Counted from the first letter of the stretch, positions 33,072-42,343 are shown. The stretch is DNA of 64,000 bases from Pseudobdellovibrionaceae bacterium (GCA_020635235.1 JACKAF010000003.1:248001-312000), one strand, 5' to 3'. A program made the numbers and translations. Notes: a model not told the origin generated them from the sequence alone.

Positions 33072-34630
33072 TATTTCAGAACCCCCGGCTGCACCACAGG
33101 ATCGGCGTTGTCTGCAAAGACCTGGAAGAAGTACTTCATTCCCACGCCGGAGGAACGCTGGTCAATGATACCGGAAACCGAGTAATCCAAAGCCGGAAGG
33201 CCCTGGCTGATGCCGACAATAATCGACTGCCCGGGTGAGATATCACCCAAACCTTGCATGTAGCGGTCAGTAATCCAATTCGGATCTTGAGAGCTTGCAG
33301 CCACGCGGACATTGCGAGCTACCTGATTACTGTTATTGCGAATAACGAATTGAAAGGCCACGATAACGTTAGGGCCGATGGGTACCACCTGAGGTTCCAC
33401 GGATCCATTGTTGTCTACAAAGGTCAGTCCGAAGGGGACGTGTTGGACCTGAAGCGGTTGGCCCAGCCGCGGTGGGTTGGGATCAAAACCACGTGCGATG
33501 AAGGCCTGCTCGATGGATCGCTGGTGTAGGCCGCAGTAAAGTTCTTTGTCCGCTTGTACGAGCGAGCTGTAAAACTCTCTCATGGAAGTATCCTGGCTCA
33601 ACATGCCCACGGCGCTATAAACCAAGCGATCAGAAAAAATTGCGCCCAACTCTGAGCTTTCAAGCGCGATTTGCTGGCGCACTTCCCAAAGGACGCGTGT
33701 GCAGCCCTCGGCGACAGTGTAGCGCTCCGGACTCGAATAGGCCTTGCCGTCGTTGATAGCAACAGTCGAGAAATCAAAAGGATCCTGCGGATCGTCCACG
33801 GCCGACCGCAACGGTTCTCCCTGAGGGATGTCAGAAAAATTTCGTGCGATCCAGCGGCCAATGAAATCTTTGTTTCCAAACGACTCTGCCAGGTAGTCTG
33901 CAAGGCATTCGTGCAAAGCCGAGCCTTCGGTGAAAATCGCACCGTAATCGCCAGCGAGGTCAAAACCGACTTGGAAGCTAGCGCTTTCGTTAATGCCGTG
34001 ACCCGTCTCGTGCGAATACATGTCAAAATCGACGGAAGGCGCAAACTCCGATTCGCCGATCAGTCGAATAATCCGTGGCTCGCTGGGTTTCAGGTAGTTG
34101 TGTTCGTAAAACGCGTTGATTTCTCCGTCGTAGTATTCAGGAGATCGCACAAGCACGTAGAGCGGACGAGTTTTTACCATCGGGAAGCCGAGTGCATCGA
34201 CGTAGTTGATGACTGAGCTGGTGGAGTAGTAGGCCATCATCTCCGAATATTCGATCGTGTCCACGTCTCGCTCAAAATCGCCTCCAAAGTTGGTGGCGTT
34301 TTCGCCGATGTCTGTGCGGCGAACCTTGATGAAATTGTTCTGGAGGTAGTTGGTGGCCGAGAGGCCCGTCAGGTTGTACAGGCTGGTGAAACTCAAAAGG
34401 CCTGGGCTACTCGAAAAAGCGTTCAGAGAATTTGTGACGTCCAAGGGATTGGGGACGATAAGGCTTGCCTGAGGACCGGAGGCGAATTGCGCGGTCTCGC
34501 GCAAGGATTGGAGTTGCGCGAAGTTCAGGGCAGGGCCCGAACATTCGTCCAATTGAACCGTGCAGCCGGTGAGTGCGACGGTCAGTCCGAGCGCCCCTGA
34601 AAGAGCGCGATGTTTCCAGTGCCTGATCAT
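33071..34630 (-). CDS. Thermolysin-like (gluzincin, M4/M36-related) zinc protease, lipoprotein, without propeptide
   Basis: 519 residues from the ATG at 34630, which opens on a lipoprotein signal (VALTGC, Cys23). A TTG at 34672 in frame would add 14 residues before it. Zinc motif HETGH at 207-211 and the third ligand Glu241 of ECLADYLAE (ExxxD), both gluzincin hallmarks. The region before the catalytic domain is about 100 residues and has no FTP or PepSY domain. C-terminal to about residue 370 is a beta-sandwich-like segment (NVIVAFQFVIRNNSNQVARN). It should act on proteins in the periplasm or on the cell surface. The next gene encodes the missing propeptide type. Confidence 0.82.
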   Translation of the reverse strand: MIRHWKHRALSGALGLTVALTGCTVQLDECSGPALNFAQLQSLRETAQFASGPQASLIVPNPLDVTNSLNAFSSSPGLLSFTSLYNLTGLSATNYLQNNFIKVRRTDIGENATNFGGDFERDVDTIEYSEMMAYYSTSSVINYVDALGFPMVKTRPLYVLVRSPEYYDGEINAFYEHNYLKPSEPRIIRLIGESEFAPSVDFDMYSHETGHGINESASFQVGFDLAGDYGAIFTEGSALHECLADYLAESFGNKDFIGRWIARNFSDIPQGEPLRSAVDDPQDPFDFSTVAINDGKAYSSPERYTVAEGCTRVLWEVRQQIALESSELGAIFSDRLVYSAVGMLSQDTSMREFYSSLVQADKELYCGLHQRSIEQAFIARGFDPNPPRLGQPLQVQHVPFGLTFVDNNGSVEPQVVPIGPNVIVAFQFVIRNNSNQVARNVRVAASSQDPNWITDRYMQGLGDISPGQSIIVGISQGLPALDYSVSGIIDQRSSGVGMKYFFQVFADNADPVVQPGVLK

Positions 34631-34858
34631 TGATGCCGTATAAAAAGCTCTTCTCTTCCTTATGGAGTGCAAGGGTGGTGCCGTGTTTAAGAAAGCAAAA
34701 GGAAGGCTAAGTATCTGAAACTATATAAAAAGTGCTGATGTTCCCAGCGTCCAAAGCGTAGACGCTTGGTCTACTCTGGTGGCACCCCCCCACCGCGCTT
34801 AGGGTTTCTCCATGAGATCAGTGGCTTAGAGTGTCTAGTGGGCTGGACAGTGGCGTGA
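34631..34858. other. Upstream region of the lipoprotein protease gene
   Basis: Part of a 370-base gene-free stretch (34631-35000). An A/T-rich patch (ACTATATAAAAAG, about 34719-34731) could be part of a minus-strand promoter, but no -35 box was resolved. The rest of the stretch holds a terminator (next entry). Confidence 0.3.
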
Positions 34859-34898
34859 AAAAAAAATGGGCAAGATCCAGGGGGCTGGACCTTGCCCA
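34859..34898 (-). terminator. Rho-independent terminator of the Gln/Pro-rich protein gene
   Basis: On the minus strand a 13-base stem (GGGCAAGGTCCAG / CTGGATCTTGCCC, one mismatch) with a four-base loop is followed by an unbroken run of T. It lies about 100 bases past the stop at 35001. Confidence 0.75.
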
Positions 34899-35000
34899 TG
34901 GGCTTGGCTTTTGACGTTGCGGCGACCGTTGTGGGAGGCAACTGCCGCCGCTGAGCTTTAACCCGCCAGCACGCGCCAGCGGGTATTGATGGCGAAACTC

Positions 35001-36674
35001 TTAGCCCTCCGGATCCGGCAGAGGCGGAAGCTTCTGCGTTTCCGGACCCGACGTGCTGGGAGTGCCTGGCACTTGGTTTCCAGGCTGTCCAGGACGCTCA
35101 GGTGGATTTTGGTTTTGCTGCTGTTGGTACAGCTGCTTCTGAGCGTCGTCGGGTGAAATGAAAGGCCCTTGTCCCTGAGACTGCGGCTGTGTTTGCGGCT
35201 GCGTCTGAGGCTGTGTCTGCGTCTGAGGTTGCGCCGGGTACGGATTGCCCTGCGTTCCTGGGTTCGTACCAGGAGGGAAAACCTGTCCGGGTAGGCCTTG
35301 CGGGCTTACGGGACTGCGGCCGGGCGCGTACGGACCCGTGTAAGGAATCTGTCCAGGTTGGCCGGGCTGTACACCGGGTTGTCCTTGCGGGTAACCAGGT
35401 TGGCCGGGCTGTACGCCGGGTTGCCCCTGCGGGACGACCTGGCCCTGTCCGGGGCTCGTGAATTCCTGATACTGGCCGTTTTCAAAGTTGTTCGGTGTAT
35501 TGCCACCGAAATCTGGACGTAGGCGGCTTTGCGGGATTTCAGTTCCGGTGTATTCGCCGCGGTACCAAGGATCTTCCTGGTACTTCGGCGCCAAACGATC
35601 GCGTTCGATCGTTACCTGATCCGTGTAGGCCGGAATTTGGAAACCAGCCGCTTGGTATTGCCAACGTTCCTGGTTGTACTCGTACTGAACGTGGCCATCG
35701 CCGTGATCGAGTGGCGAGACACGAGGGTAGCGGCCGTTGTAATCCGGAAATACCGGGTAAACGATCGGCTTGATACCGGTGTTCAATCGGAACTGGATGG
35801 GCGCGTAGCGATCCGCAAAGCATTTGCCGACGATACCGAATCCGAAACCTTTGAAGTGCTGAATGGCATCCACCAAGTAGCGCGTTTGGTTTAGGTAGTA
35901 CTGAATGGCGCCCAAGCGATAGAACAAGCGCTTTTGGTAAACGTTGTCTGGGTACGCGTACGGGTGTCCATTCGCGTAAAAGAGTGAATACACTGCTTCG
36001 TCGAGTACCGAGGCGATCGCGTAGGAGTTGGCCAAACTTTGTTCTACGACAAAGTGGAAGAGCTGGCGGAACTCGGCCGGATTGGGGCGCGGACCCACGG
36101 GGTTACGCGTCCAATTGAGATAATCGACTGAGTACCACTTCTTGAGATCGCTGGACGAAGCCGCGAGTTCGTTAAAGCGCCGGACGATTTCGGCCTTGAT
36201 GTATTCCGGATGGCGAGGGCTTAGGATGAGGCCGGCCGGAGTTTTCCAAAGGCCATCGAAGAAGGGCTTGGCGAGGTAGCTGGTGGCCGGAGGGCCGAAC
36301 CAGGCGCGCCGTTCAACGATGTAAGGAATGGGGCCGTGGACCCAGGCCCCAGACCACATGACTCGATCGACAGGAACAATAGCGGCACCGCGCGGCGGGA
36401 GAGCGTTGGGCGGAATGGAGACCCAACCGCCTTGAGGCAACACCGCAACGCGATCTTTAACGACGATCCAACGGCCTGGACCCGCTGGTAGTTGAAACAA
36501 CTGCGGGTTTTCACGGACCAGAAGTTTTACTTCTGCGTTTAGAGCCGCGGCGTTTTGTTCTAGATGGTAAAGCAGGCTGTGGTGAGTCCAGTCAGACCCT
36601 TTGGCTGCCGTTCCCCCGAAGAACAGCGGCACCAAGACTGCAAAAAATGTAAAAAGACGGTTCTGCACACGCAT
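35001..36674 (-). CDS. Secreted protein with Gln/Pro/Gly-rich C-terminal tail, unknown function
   Basis: 557 residues from the ATG at 36674, preceded by GGGAGGT. A longer frame to 36800 reaches into the promoter. The signal peptide ends at FFGGTAAKG. Residues about 30-400 are a globular domain rich in Tyr, Pro and Arg with no recognised family. Residues 407-557 are low complexity: PGQPG-type repeats, then runs of QTQPQTQ and Gln, giving a disordered, possibly sticky tail. It has its own strong promoter and terminator, so it is a single-gene unit and probably highly expressed. Likely periplasmic or surface located. Confidence 0.7.
   Translation of the reverse strand: MRVQNRLFTFFAVLVPLFFGGTAAKGSDWTHHSLLYHLEQNAAALNAEVKLLVRENPQLFQLPAGPGRWIVVKDRVAVLPQGGWVSIPPNALPPRGAAIVPVDRVMWSGAWVHGPIPYIVERRAWFGPPATSYLAKPFFDGLWKTPAGLILSPRHPEYIKAEIVRRFNELAASSSDLKKWYSVDYLNWTRNPVGPRPNPAEFRQLFHFVVEQSLANSYAIASVLDEAVYSLFYANGHPYAYPDNVYQKRLFYRLGAIQYYLNQTRYLVDAIQHFKGFGFGIVGKCFADRYAPIQFRLNTGIKPIVYPVFPDYNGRYPRVSPLDHGDGHVQYEYNQERWQYQAAGFQIPAYTDQVTIERDRLAPKYQEDPWYRGEYTGTEIPQSRLRPDFGGNTPNNFENGQYQEFTSPGQGQVVPQGQPGVQPGQPGYPQGQPGVQPGQPGQIPYTGPYAPGRSPVSPQGLPGQVFPPGTNPGTQGNPYPAQPQTQTQPQTQPQTQPQSQGQGPFISPDDAQKQLYQQQQNQNPPERPGQPGNQVPGTPSTSGPETQKLPPLPDPEG
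35358..35441 (-). repeat. Two tandem 42-base coding repeats in the Gln/Pro-rich tail
   Basis: Two adjacent 42-base units share their first 34 bases almost exactly and encode a GQPGVQPGQPG unit twice. Confidence 0.7.
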
Positions 36675-36800
36675 ACCGATACCTCCCGAAAAGCAAAAAG
36701 GTAAAAAGCCAAAAACAGGCCCAACAAAATTCTTAAGGTTCGTTTTTAATTCTGGTAAACGAGAAGGATAAACCCACGTAGTCGTATAACGAGCTTGCAC

Positions 36801-36829
36801 AATATATGAAATCTATTGCAGCTTGTCAA
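36801..36829 (-). promoter_or_regulatory. Near-consensus sigma-70 promoter for the Gln/Pro-rich protein gene
   Basis: On the minus strand TTGACA (36824-36829) and TATATT (36801-36806) are separated by exactly 17 bases. Transcription should start near 36794, giving a leader of about 120 bases before the ATG at 36674. This is the best housekeeping promoter in the window. Confidence 0.75.
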
Positions 36830-36858
36830 TAAAAATTTTTAATAATTTTAGGTATTTA

Positions 36859-36877
36859 GGTGACAATTTTTGTCACC
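36859..36877. promoter_or_regulatory. Perfect palindrome upstream of the strong promoter
   Basis: GGTGACA-ATTTT-TGTCACC, seven-base arms with a five-base centre, sits 30 bases upstream of the -35 box in A/T-rich DNA. The spacing is that of an activator or repressor site. It could also serve the small minus-strand frames to its right as a hairpin. Confidence 0.5.
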
Positions 36878-36903
36878 GCCGGGACGGGGAAGGGGATTTG
36901 TGC

Positions 36904-36981
36904 CTAGAGCAGCATCCCGAGAGCGGAAATTAGGGTAATAACGAAACAGATGAGCATCGACTTAAGCAGCAGCTTTTCCAC
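36904..36981 (-). CDS. Possible 25-residue small membrane protein
   Basis: GTG start at 36981 with GGAGG four bases upstream. The 25-residue product is a charged start (VEKLLLKS) followed by one hydrophobic helix ending in ALGMLL. Too short to assign. The strong ribosome site and helix support expression, but chance is possible. Confidence 0.35.
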   Translation of the reverse strand: MEKLLLKSMLICFVITLISALGMLL

Positions 36982-37063
36982 ACAGCCTCCACAACCACCA
37001 CCACGTTCCCGTGGTGACAAGCAAAACAACCAAAAGTATTATATCTAACCTAACTCGGCGCAT
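36962..37063 (-). CDS. Possible 33-residue small membrane protein
   Basis: ATG at 37063, a basic start (MRRVRLD), then a hydrophobic helix and a Trp-rich end (TWWWLWRL). It overlaps the start of the 25-residue frame by 20 bases, as coupled small genes do. Ribosome site weak. The frame extends upstream to 37183 but there lies antisense to the next gene. Confidence 0.25.
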   Translation of the reverse strand: MRRVRLDIILLVVLLVTTGTWWWLWRLCGKAAA

Positions 37064-37103
37064 CAATTGCTCTTCGGGTTTTTTCGGCTTTTTAGGAAGT
37101 GAA

Positions 37104-37481
37104 ATGCGTAGAAGCTTATTTGGGATCTTAGTTTTGGCGAACCTCGCGGCTTTGAGTACGGCGTCGGCGACGACTTTTGTCACCGGCTCGTCCCTTGAGA
37201 CCCGCTTGCTCCAGGATTTTTCTCGGACGGGGAATGTCGATCAACTTAGAGCGCAAGCGGGCACCGCCTACAAGGGCCACAAACGTGAGCCGGTGCCGGC
37301 TTACCTACTTGCTTACGCGGAATACCTGTCGGGAAACCATGCCGGAGCCCTCAGCCTTGCAGAAGAATCCGCACGTTGGGCAGGGCCTGACGCCGATCCA
37401 CGCTACCAAACCACCGTTCGGCGGCTACGAACCGGGGAGCCCGATCCCTTCCCTTACTCGACGGCCCAGAAGAAAAAATAA
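37104..37481 (+). CDS. Hypothetical secreted protein
   Basis: 125 residues from the ATG at 37104, with AGGAAG upstream; an earlier in-frame GTG at 37011 is outside the signal peptide. The signal peptide ends LSTASA. The mature part is helical with TPR-like spacing (AYLLAYAEYLSGNHAGALSLAEES). No family recognised. It precedes hisS by about 125 bases. Confidence 0.6.
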   Translation: MRRSLFGILVLANLAALSTASATTFVTGSSLETRLLQDFSRTGNVDQLRAQAGTAYKGHKREPVPAYLLAYAEYLSGNHAGALSLAEESARWAGPDADPRYQTTVRRLRTGEPDPFPYSTAQKKK

Positions 37482-37607
37482 GCCCAAAAAATAAACTGCT
37501 GGGCTCTTTAGTGGCCCTTTAATCAATGGTACTAATCTAGGAACTGATTGTTGCGATTTTCGGTTTAGGCTTTCGAAACTGGCATGGAACCGAAGCGGGG
37601 AGAGGAC

Positions 37608-38873
37608 GTGGCCATACAATCCATACGGGGCATGCATGATCTATACGGCGCGGAAATGGGTGCCTGGTCTGCAGTGGAAAAAGTCGTCCATAAGACCTTC
37701 CAGGATTTCGGTTACAAGGAAATCCGGACACCGGTATTGGAAAAGATCGAAGTCTTCAGTCAGACGGTCGGCGAGGACACCGACATCGTACAGAAACAAA
37801 TGTACACTATCGAGCGTTCCGACGAGCAACTGGCATTGCGTCCGGAAGGGACTGCCGCTTTCGTTCGGGCGGTTATCCAACACCAACTACACCGGCTACC
37901 CGGGGCCCAGCGATTTTACTACTACCTACCGATGTACCGCTATGAGCGGCCTCAAAAAGGGCGCCAACGCCAGTTTTTTCAATTTGGCGGTGAGCTGATC
38001 AACGATGCTAGCCCGGAAGCGGACGCTGAGATCATCACACTTTTGGATCAGATTTATAAAGCTCTCGGACTGAGCCACTACGAAGTCCGGATCAACACCT
38101 TGGGCGATTCAGAGAGCCGGGCCGCGTACCGTAAAGCTCTCGAAGAGTACTTCCGGCCATTGCTCGGGGAACTCAGCGAAGATTCAAAAGCCCGTTTCGA
38201 GCGCGCGCCGATGCGCATTTTGGATAGCAAGCACGAGGCCGATCAAAGTGCTGTCCAGAAAGCTCCTCGCATTGGAGAGTATCTGACGGATTTCGCAAAG
38301 GCCCATTTTGAGAGCGTAAAGCAACGGTTAAACCAAGCTGGAGTTTCTTTCATAGTAGATCCGCTTATCGTCCGAGGGCTTGATTATTACAGTTTGACCG
38401 CGTTCGAGTTTGTATCGGACCAGCTCGGCGCGCAAAGTGCTTTGGGTGGCGGTGGTCGCTATGACGGTTTGGCGGAACGCTTCGGGGAGAAACCTATTCC
38501 CGCGGTTGGTTTTGCGCTCGGGATGGAGCGTCTGATGCTCGCCTTGGAAGCTTCTCAAAAGATGCCCAAAGTTCCGGCGGGGCCTTTTCTATATCTGGCT
38601 CCCTTAGGCGCTGCTGCCTTTGAACGTTTCTACCCTTTGAGTTTGGAACTGAAACGTCACGGACTGGGATGCGAACTTCTCTACGAAAAGGACAAGAACC
38701 TCAAGTGGCAACTTAAGCAAGCCAACCGTTGCGGAGCGCAGTACGCTCTGCTGTTGGGCGAGGAAGAAGTTGCCAAGGGTGTGGCAGTATTGAAAAACAT
38801 GTCGGATGGGGGACAAAAGGAAATTGGGCTGGACCGAATAGTGGAACAGCTGAAACAGGTGCACAGCACCTAA
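37608..38873 (+). CDS. hisS: Histidyl-tRNA synthetase
   Basis: 421 residues from a GTG at 37608 with GGGGAG upstream. An in-frame ATG at 37584 lacks a ribosome site. Class II motifs are present: motif 2 around YRYERPQKGRQRQFFQFGGE, HisA-type RGLDYYS and GGGGRYDGL in motif 3. It attaches histidine to tRNA-His in the cytoplasm. The C-terminal anticodon domain is complete. It is 15 bases upstream of aspS, a common pairing. Confidence 0.96.
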   Translation: MAIQSIRGMHDLYGAEMGAWSAVEKVVHKTFQDFGYKEIRTPVLEKIEVFSQTVGEDTDIVQKQMYTIERSDEQLALRPEGTAAFVRAVIQHQLHRLPGAQRFYYYLPMYRYERPQKGRQRQFFQFGGELINDASPEADAEIITLLDQIYKALGLSHYEVRINTLGDSESRAAYRKALEEYFRPLLGELSEDSKARFERAPMRILDSKHEADQSAVQKAPRIGEYLTDFAKAHFESVKQRLNQAGVSFIVDPLIVRGLDYYSLTAFEFVSDQLGAQSALGGGGRYDGLAERFGEKPIPAVGFALGMERLMLALEASQKMPKVPAGPFLYLAPLGAAAFERFYPLSLELKRHGLGCELLYEKDKNLKWQLKQANRCGAQYALLLGEEEVAKGVAVLKNMSDGGQKEIGLDRIVEQLKQVHST

Positions 38874-38888
38874 AAAGGATGGCGGATT

Positions 38889-40697
38889 TTGGGTCTTAAA
38901 AGGACAGGGTACACCGAGAGCATTGCAGTAGCCGAGGCAGGTCAGCAAGTCGTGCTTAACGGCTGGGTGGATCGGTGGCGGGATCATGGTGGCGTTATTT
39001 TCATCGACTTGAGGGATCGCACCGGTATCGTGCAGATAGTATTTGATCCCGGTGAGAAGGTCTGCTCCAAGGAACTTGTAGACTCTGCCGCGCGTTTACG
39101 CGCGGAATTCGTTGTTGCGGTTCGCGGACGCGTGCGTTTGCGTCCAGCCGGAATGGAAAACGACAAACTTGCGACGGGCAAGAAAGAAGTCCTTATCGAA
39201 GAAATGGAAGTTCTCAACCGGGCAAAGCCTCTTCCGTATTCTTTGCACGAGGATTCCCCAAGTGCCGGTGAAGTCGATGAGATGTTGCGTCTAAAGTACC
39301 GCTACTTGGACCTGCGTCGCCCCAAACTCCAAAACAATCTTTTTATTCGCAATGAGTTTTGCAAAGCTACCCGCCAATTCTATTGGCAAGAGGGTTTCAT
39401 TGAGATCGAAACGCCCATTCTCTACAAAACTACACCAGAAGGAGCGCGGGATTATCTGGTTCCGAGTCGAGTGCATCCTGGACAGTTCTACGCCTTGCCT
39501 CAGTCTCCGCAGACATTGAAGCAGCTTTGCATGATTAGCGGCTTTGACCGCTACTTTCAAATCGCCAGGTGTTTTAGAGATGAAGACTTGAGAGCGGACC
39601 GGCAACCTGAATTCACTCAGGTCGATGTGGAAATGTCCTTTGTGGATCGTGAAGACGTACTCGCGTTGCACGAACGGTTGATGGAGCGGGTTTTTGACAG
39701 TGTATTGGGAGTAAAGGTAAAGCTCCCGTTCACTAGAATTTCCTACGCTGAGGCGATGGAACTTTACGGTTCGGATAAGCCAGATTTGAGAAACTCACTC
39801 AAGCTTGTGGACTTATCTGAATCCGGGAAGAAGTGCGACTTTCAAGTTTTCAAAAGCGCTTTGGCCTCAGGCGGGATTCTGAAGGGGCTGTGTGTTGAAG
39901 AAAAACAACCCCTCTCTCGCAAAGACCTCGATGCCCTTCCCAAAGAAGTGGCGCCTTTTGGTGCAAAAGGGGTTTCGTGGATTCGTATCAAGTCACCGGG
40001 CGACTGGCAGGCACCGCAGGCAAAGTTCTTTTCGGATGAGCTCAAGAAGGAAATTGAGGCGCAGCTGCCGTTCACTTCGGGGGCGATGCTGTTTTTGATG
40101 TGCGGGGCGCCCAAAATGGTGAACCAGTCGCTTAGCCACTTGCGCACGGTGTTCGGCGAGCGCTTCGGCTACGTAGATCAAAACGCGTTTAGTTTCCTCT
40201 GGGTGACGGACTTTCCGCTATTCGAGTACGACCCTGAAGAAGATCGGCTCTACGCGGCTCATCACCCCTTCACCTCGCCACACCCGGAGGACACCCAAGC
40301 GTTCTTGGACGCGAAAGACAACCAGGCGCTTCGTAAGATCCGTGCGCAGGCCTATGACATGGTACTCAACGGTTACGAAATCGGGGGAGGAAGCATTCGT
40401 ATTTTTCGTCCGGAGGTGCAGGCGCGCATGTTTCGCGCGCTTGGGATCGAGGACGAAGAAGCCAAAACTAAATTTGGATTTTTTCTGGAGGCCTTGGAGT
40501 ACGGCACGCCTCCGCACGGTGGTATTGCTTTCGGCGTCGACCGCATTACGATGCTACTCGCGGGAACCGATGCGATTCGCGATGTGATTGCCTTTCCGAA
40601 AACCCAAAAAGCGACTTGTTTGATGAGCGAGGCACCTTCCGGGGCAGATGCCAAGCAGCTGGATGAGCTTTCCATTCGCCTCATTCCAAGGGAGTAA
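38889..40697 (+). CDS. aspS: Aspartyl-tRNA synthetase
   Basis: 602 residues, TTG start with AAGGA upstream. N-terminal OB anticodon domain (GWVDRWRDHGGVIFIDLRD), motif 2 CFRDEDLRADRQPEFTQ, a bacterial GAD insertion, and motif 3 GVDRITMLL. Full length for the bacterial type. Whether it is discriminating or also charges tRNA-Asn cannot be told. Its TAA overlaps the glpA start (TAATG). Confidence 0.96.
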   Translation: MGLKRTGYTESIAVAEAGQQVVLNGWVDRWRDHGGVIFIDLRDRTGIVQIVFDPGEKVCSKELVDSAARLRAEFVVAVRGRVRLRPAGMENDKLATGKKEVLIEEMEVLNRAKPLPYSLHEDSPSAGEVDEMLRLKYRYLDLRRPKLQNNLFIRNEFCKATRQFYWQEGFIEIETPILYKTTPEGARDYLVPSRVHPGQFYALPQSPQTLKQLCMISGFDRYFQIARCFRDEDLRADRQPEFTQVDVEMSFVDREDVLALHERLMERVFDSVLGVKVKLPFTRISYAEAMELYGSDKPDLRNSLKLVDLSESGKKCDFQVFKSALASGGILKGLCVEEKQPLSRKDLDALPKEVAPFGAKGVSWIRIKSPGDWQAPQAKFFSDELKKEIEAQLPFTSGAMLFLMCGAPKMVNQSLSHLRTVFGERFGYVDQNAFSFLWVTDFPLFEYDPEEDRLYAAHHPFTSPHPEDTQAFLDAKDNQALRKIRAQAYDMVLNGYEIGGGSIRIFRPEVQARMFRALGIEDEEAKTKFGFFLEALEYGTPPHGGIAFGVDRITMLLAGTDAIRDVIAFPKTQKATCLMSEAPSGADAKQLDELSIRLIPRE

Positions 40698-42343
40698 TGG
40701 CTGAAGCGACTACAAAAACTTACGATGTAGCGATCATTGGTGGGGGCATTAACGGGGTTGGCGTGGCGCGCGACTGCGCGATGCGGGGACTCTCCACAAT
40801 TCTTTTTGAAAAAAATGATCTGTGCGCGGGAAGTACTGGAGCGTGTTCCGGAATGATCCACGGGGGGCCGCGCTACCTAGAAACCGAGCGCGAAACCACA
40901 CGCAAGTCCTGTGAGGACAGTGGGGCAATCCAGCGCATTGCTCCCAACCTCCTTTTTAGAATTCCCATACTCATTCCGGTCATGCAGCAGGATCCGAAAA
41001 TCTACATGGAGATGGTCGAGACCTTTTGCACGGCTTATGACAGCTTTTCTGCCATCAAAGGGGGGAAGCCACATGTTCGTCTGAACCGAGCGGAAGTGCA
41101 GGCGCTAGATCCGGGTTTTAGCAAGGATATCGTTGGTGCGGTGTCGATGGACGAATGGGGAACGGACCCCTTTCGTTTGGTGATCCTGACTGCAAAGAGC
41201 GCGGTGGCGTCTGGGGCGGAGATTGTGGTCCCTGCCAAAGTGCAGGAAGTGGTTACCGAAAATGGCAAAGTGAAAGGGGTAAAGGTCGCGCGGGACGGGC
41301 ATGGCGTGGAGTTTGTTTCGGCAAAGACCGTCATCAACCTCGGTGGCCCTTGGGCGCCGTTTATTGACTCCAAGAAAACCCGTTCCATTCAGATGCGACC
41401 ATCCAAAGGTGTGCACCTGGTACTCGACCGTCGTATCGTAAACGTGTCGCTCGTCTGCAAAGCCATCGATGGCCGCGAGAGTGTTTTCATTCTCCCGCAT
41501 GAGCACACCACTATCATCGGTACCACGGATGACGACTATTACGGACATCCGGATAGAGTAACGATTACTCAGGATGAGGTGGGTTACCTGATGCAGGCGG
41601 TTCACCGCTATTTTCCGGATTTGCATGAGTATCGGATCATGCGCGCTTTTGTGGGAATACGTCCCACGGTCTACGGATGGGGAATGAGCGAGAGTTCGCT
41701 CAGTCGCGATCACGAGATCTACGATCATAAAAACGATGGTGCGGACGGTCTCTACTCGATGATTGGCGGCAAACTAGCTGCCTACCGTCTGATGGCGGAA
41801 GAGATGACCGACAAGATTTGTAAGCGGCTGGCACGAAAGGAGAGTTGTCGAACGCACTTGGAGAGTTTGCCTGGCTGTACAACAGAAATGCCGTGGATAG
41901 AGGAGGCTCGCCGCACTGGGGTGGATCCTTTGACTGTCCGACGCCTTTTTTTCCGTCATGGATCGGAGGCACACAAGATTTTGGAGGCCGCGAGAAAGGA
42001 TCCGGAGTTGCGCCAAACGTTGTGCGAGTGCGATCAGGTTTTGGCAGCGGAAGTGGAGTACTGCGTGCGCGAAGAGTGGGCCAAGAATCTCGGGGACGTG
42101 CGGCGACGCACCCGCCTGGGTATGGGGCCTTGCCAATCCTGTCGGTGTGCAAACCAAACTGCGCTCTTCATGGGCCGGCTTTTTAATTGGAACGCCTCCG
42201 AAGTCGACCAGGCTTCTCAAGATTTTGTGGCACGACGCTTTCGGGGGAACCTGCCTGTTCTCTTTGGTGAACAGGTGAAGCAGGAAGAATACGCGCGTGC
42301 TTTACACCTTTATTCGACGGGAGAAGGTCATGGAGACCTTTGA
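40697..42343 (+). CDS. glpA: Anaerobic-type glycerol-3-phosphate dehydrogenase subunit A
   Basis: 548 residues. FAD motif IIGGGINGVGVARD and STGACSGMIHGGPRYLE, typical of GlpA/GlpD. A C-terminal BFD-like [2Fe-2S] region has LCECDQV and GPCQSC Cys pairs, which marks the GlpA type. Known reaction: oxidation of glycerol 3-phosphate to dihydroxyacetone phosphate with electrons passed to GlpB/GlpC and menaquinone. The ATG shares bases with the aspS stop, and glpB overlaps its end by 14 bases. Confidence 0.9.
   Translation: MAEATTKTYDVAIIGGGINGVGVARDCAMRGLSTILFEKNDLCAGSTGACSGMIHGGPRYLETERETTRKSCEDSGAIQRIAPNLLFRIPILIPVMQQDPKIYMEMVETFCTAYDSFSAIKGGKPHVRLNRAEVQALDPGFSKDIVGAVSMDEWGTDPFRLVILTAKSAVASGAEIVVPAKVQEVVTENGKVKGVKVARDGHGVEFVSAKTVINLGGPWAPFIDSKKTRSIQMRPSKGVHLVLDRRIVNVSLVCKAIDGRESVFILPHEHTTIIGTTDDDYYGHPDRVTITQDEVGYLMQAVHRYFPDLHEYRIMRAFVGIRPTVYGWGMSESSLSRDHEIYDHKNDGADGLYSMIGGKLAAYRLMAEEMTDKICKRLARKESCRTHLESLPGCTTEMPWIEEARRTGVDPLTVRRLFFRHGSEAHKILEAARKDPELRQTLCECDQVLAAEVEYCVREEWAKNLGDVRRRTRLGMGPCQSCRCANQTALFMGRLFNWNASEVDQASQDFVARRFRGNLPVLFGEQVKQEEYARALHLYSTGEGHGDL

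Noticed and set aside
41105..41728. Open frame of 207 codons antisense to glpA
   Set aside because: No ribosome site and no family resemblance; glpA on the other strand is certain.
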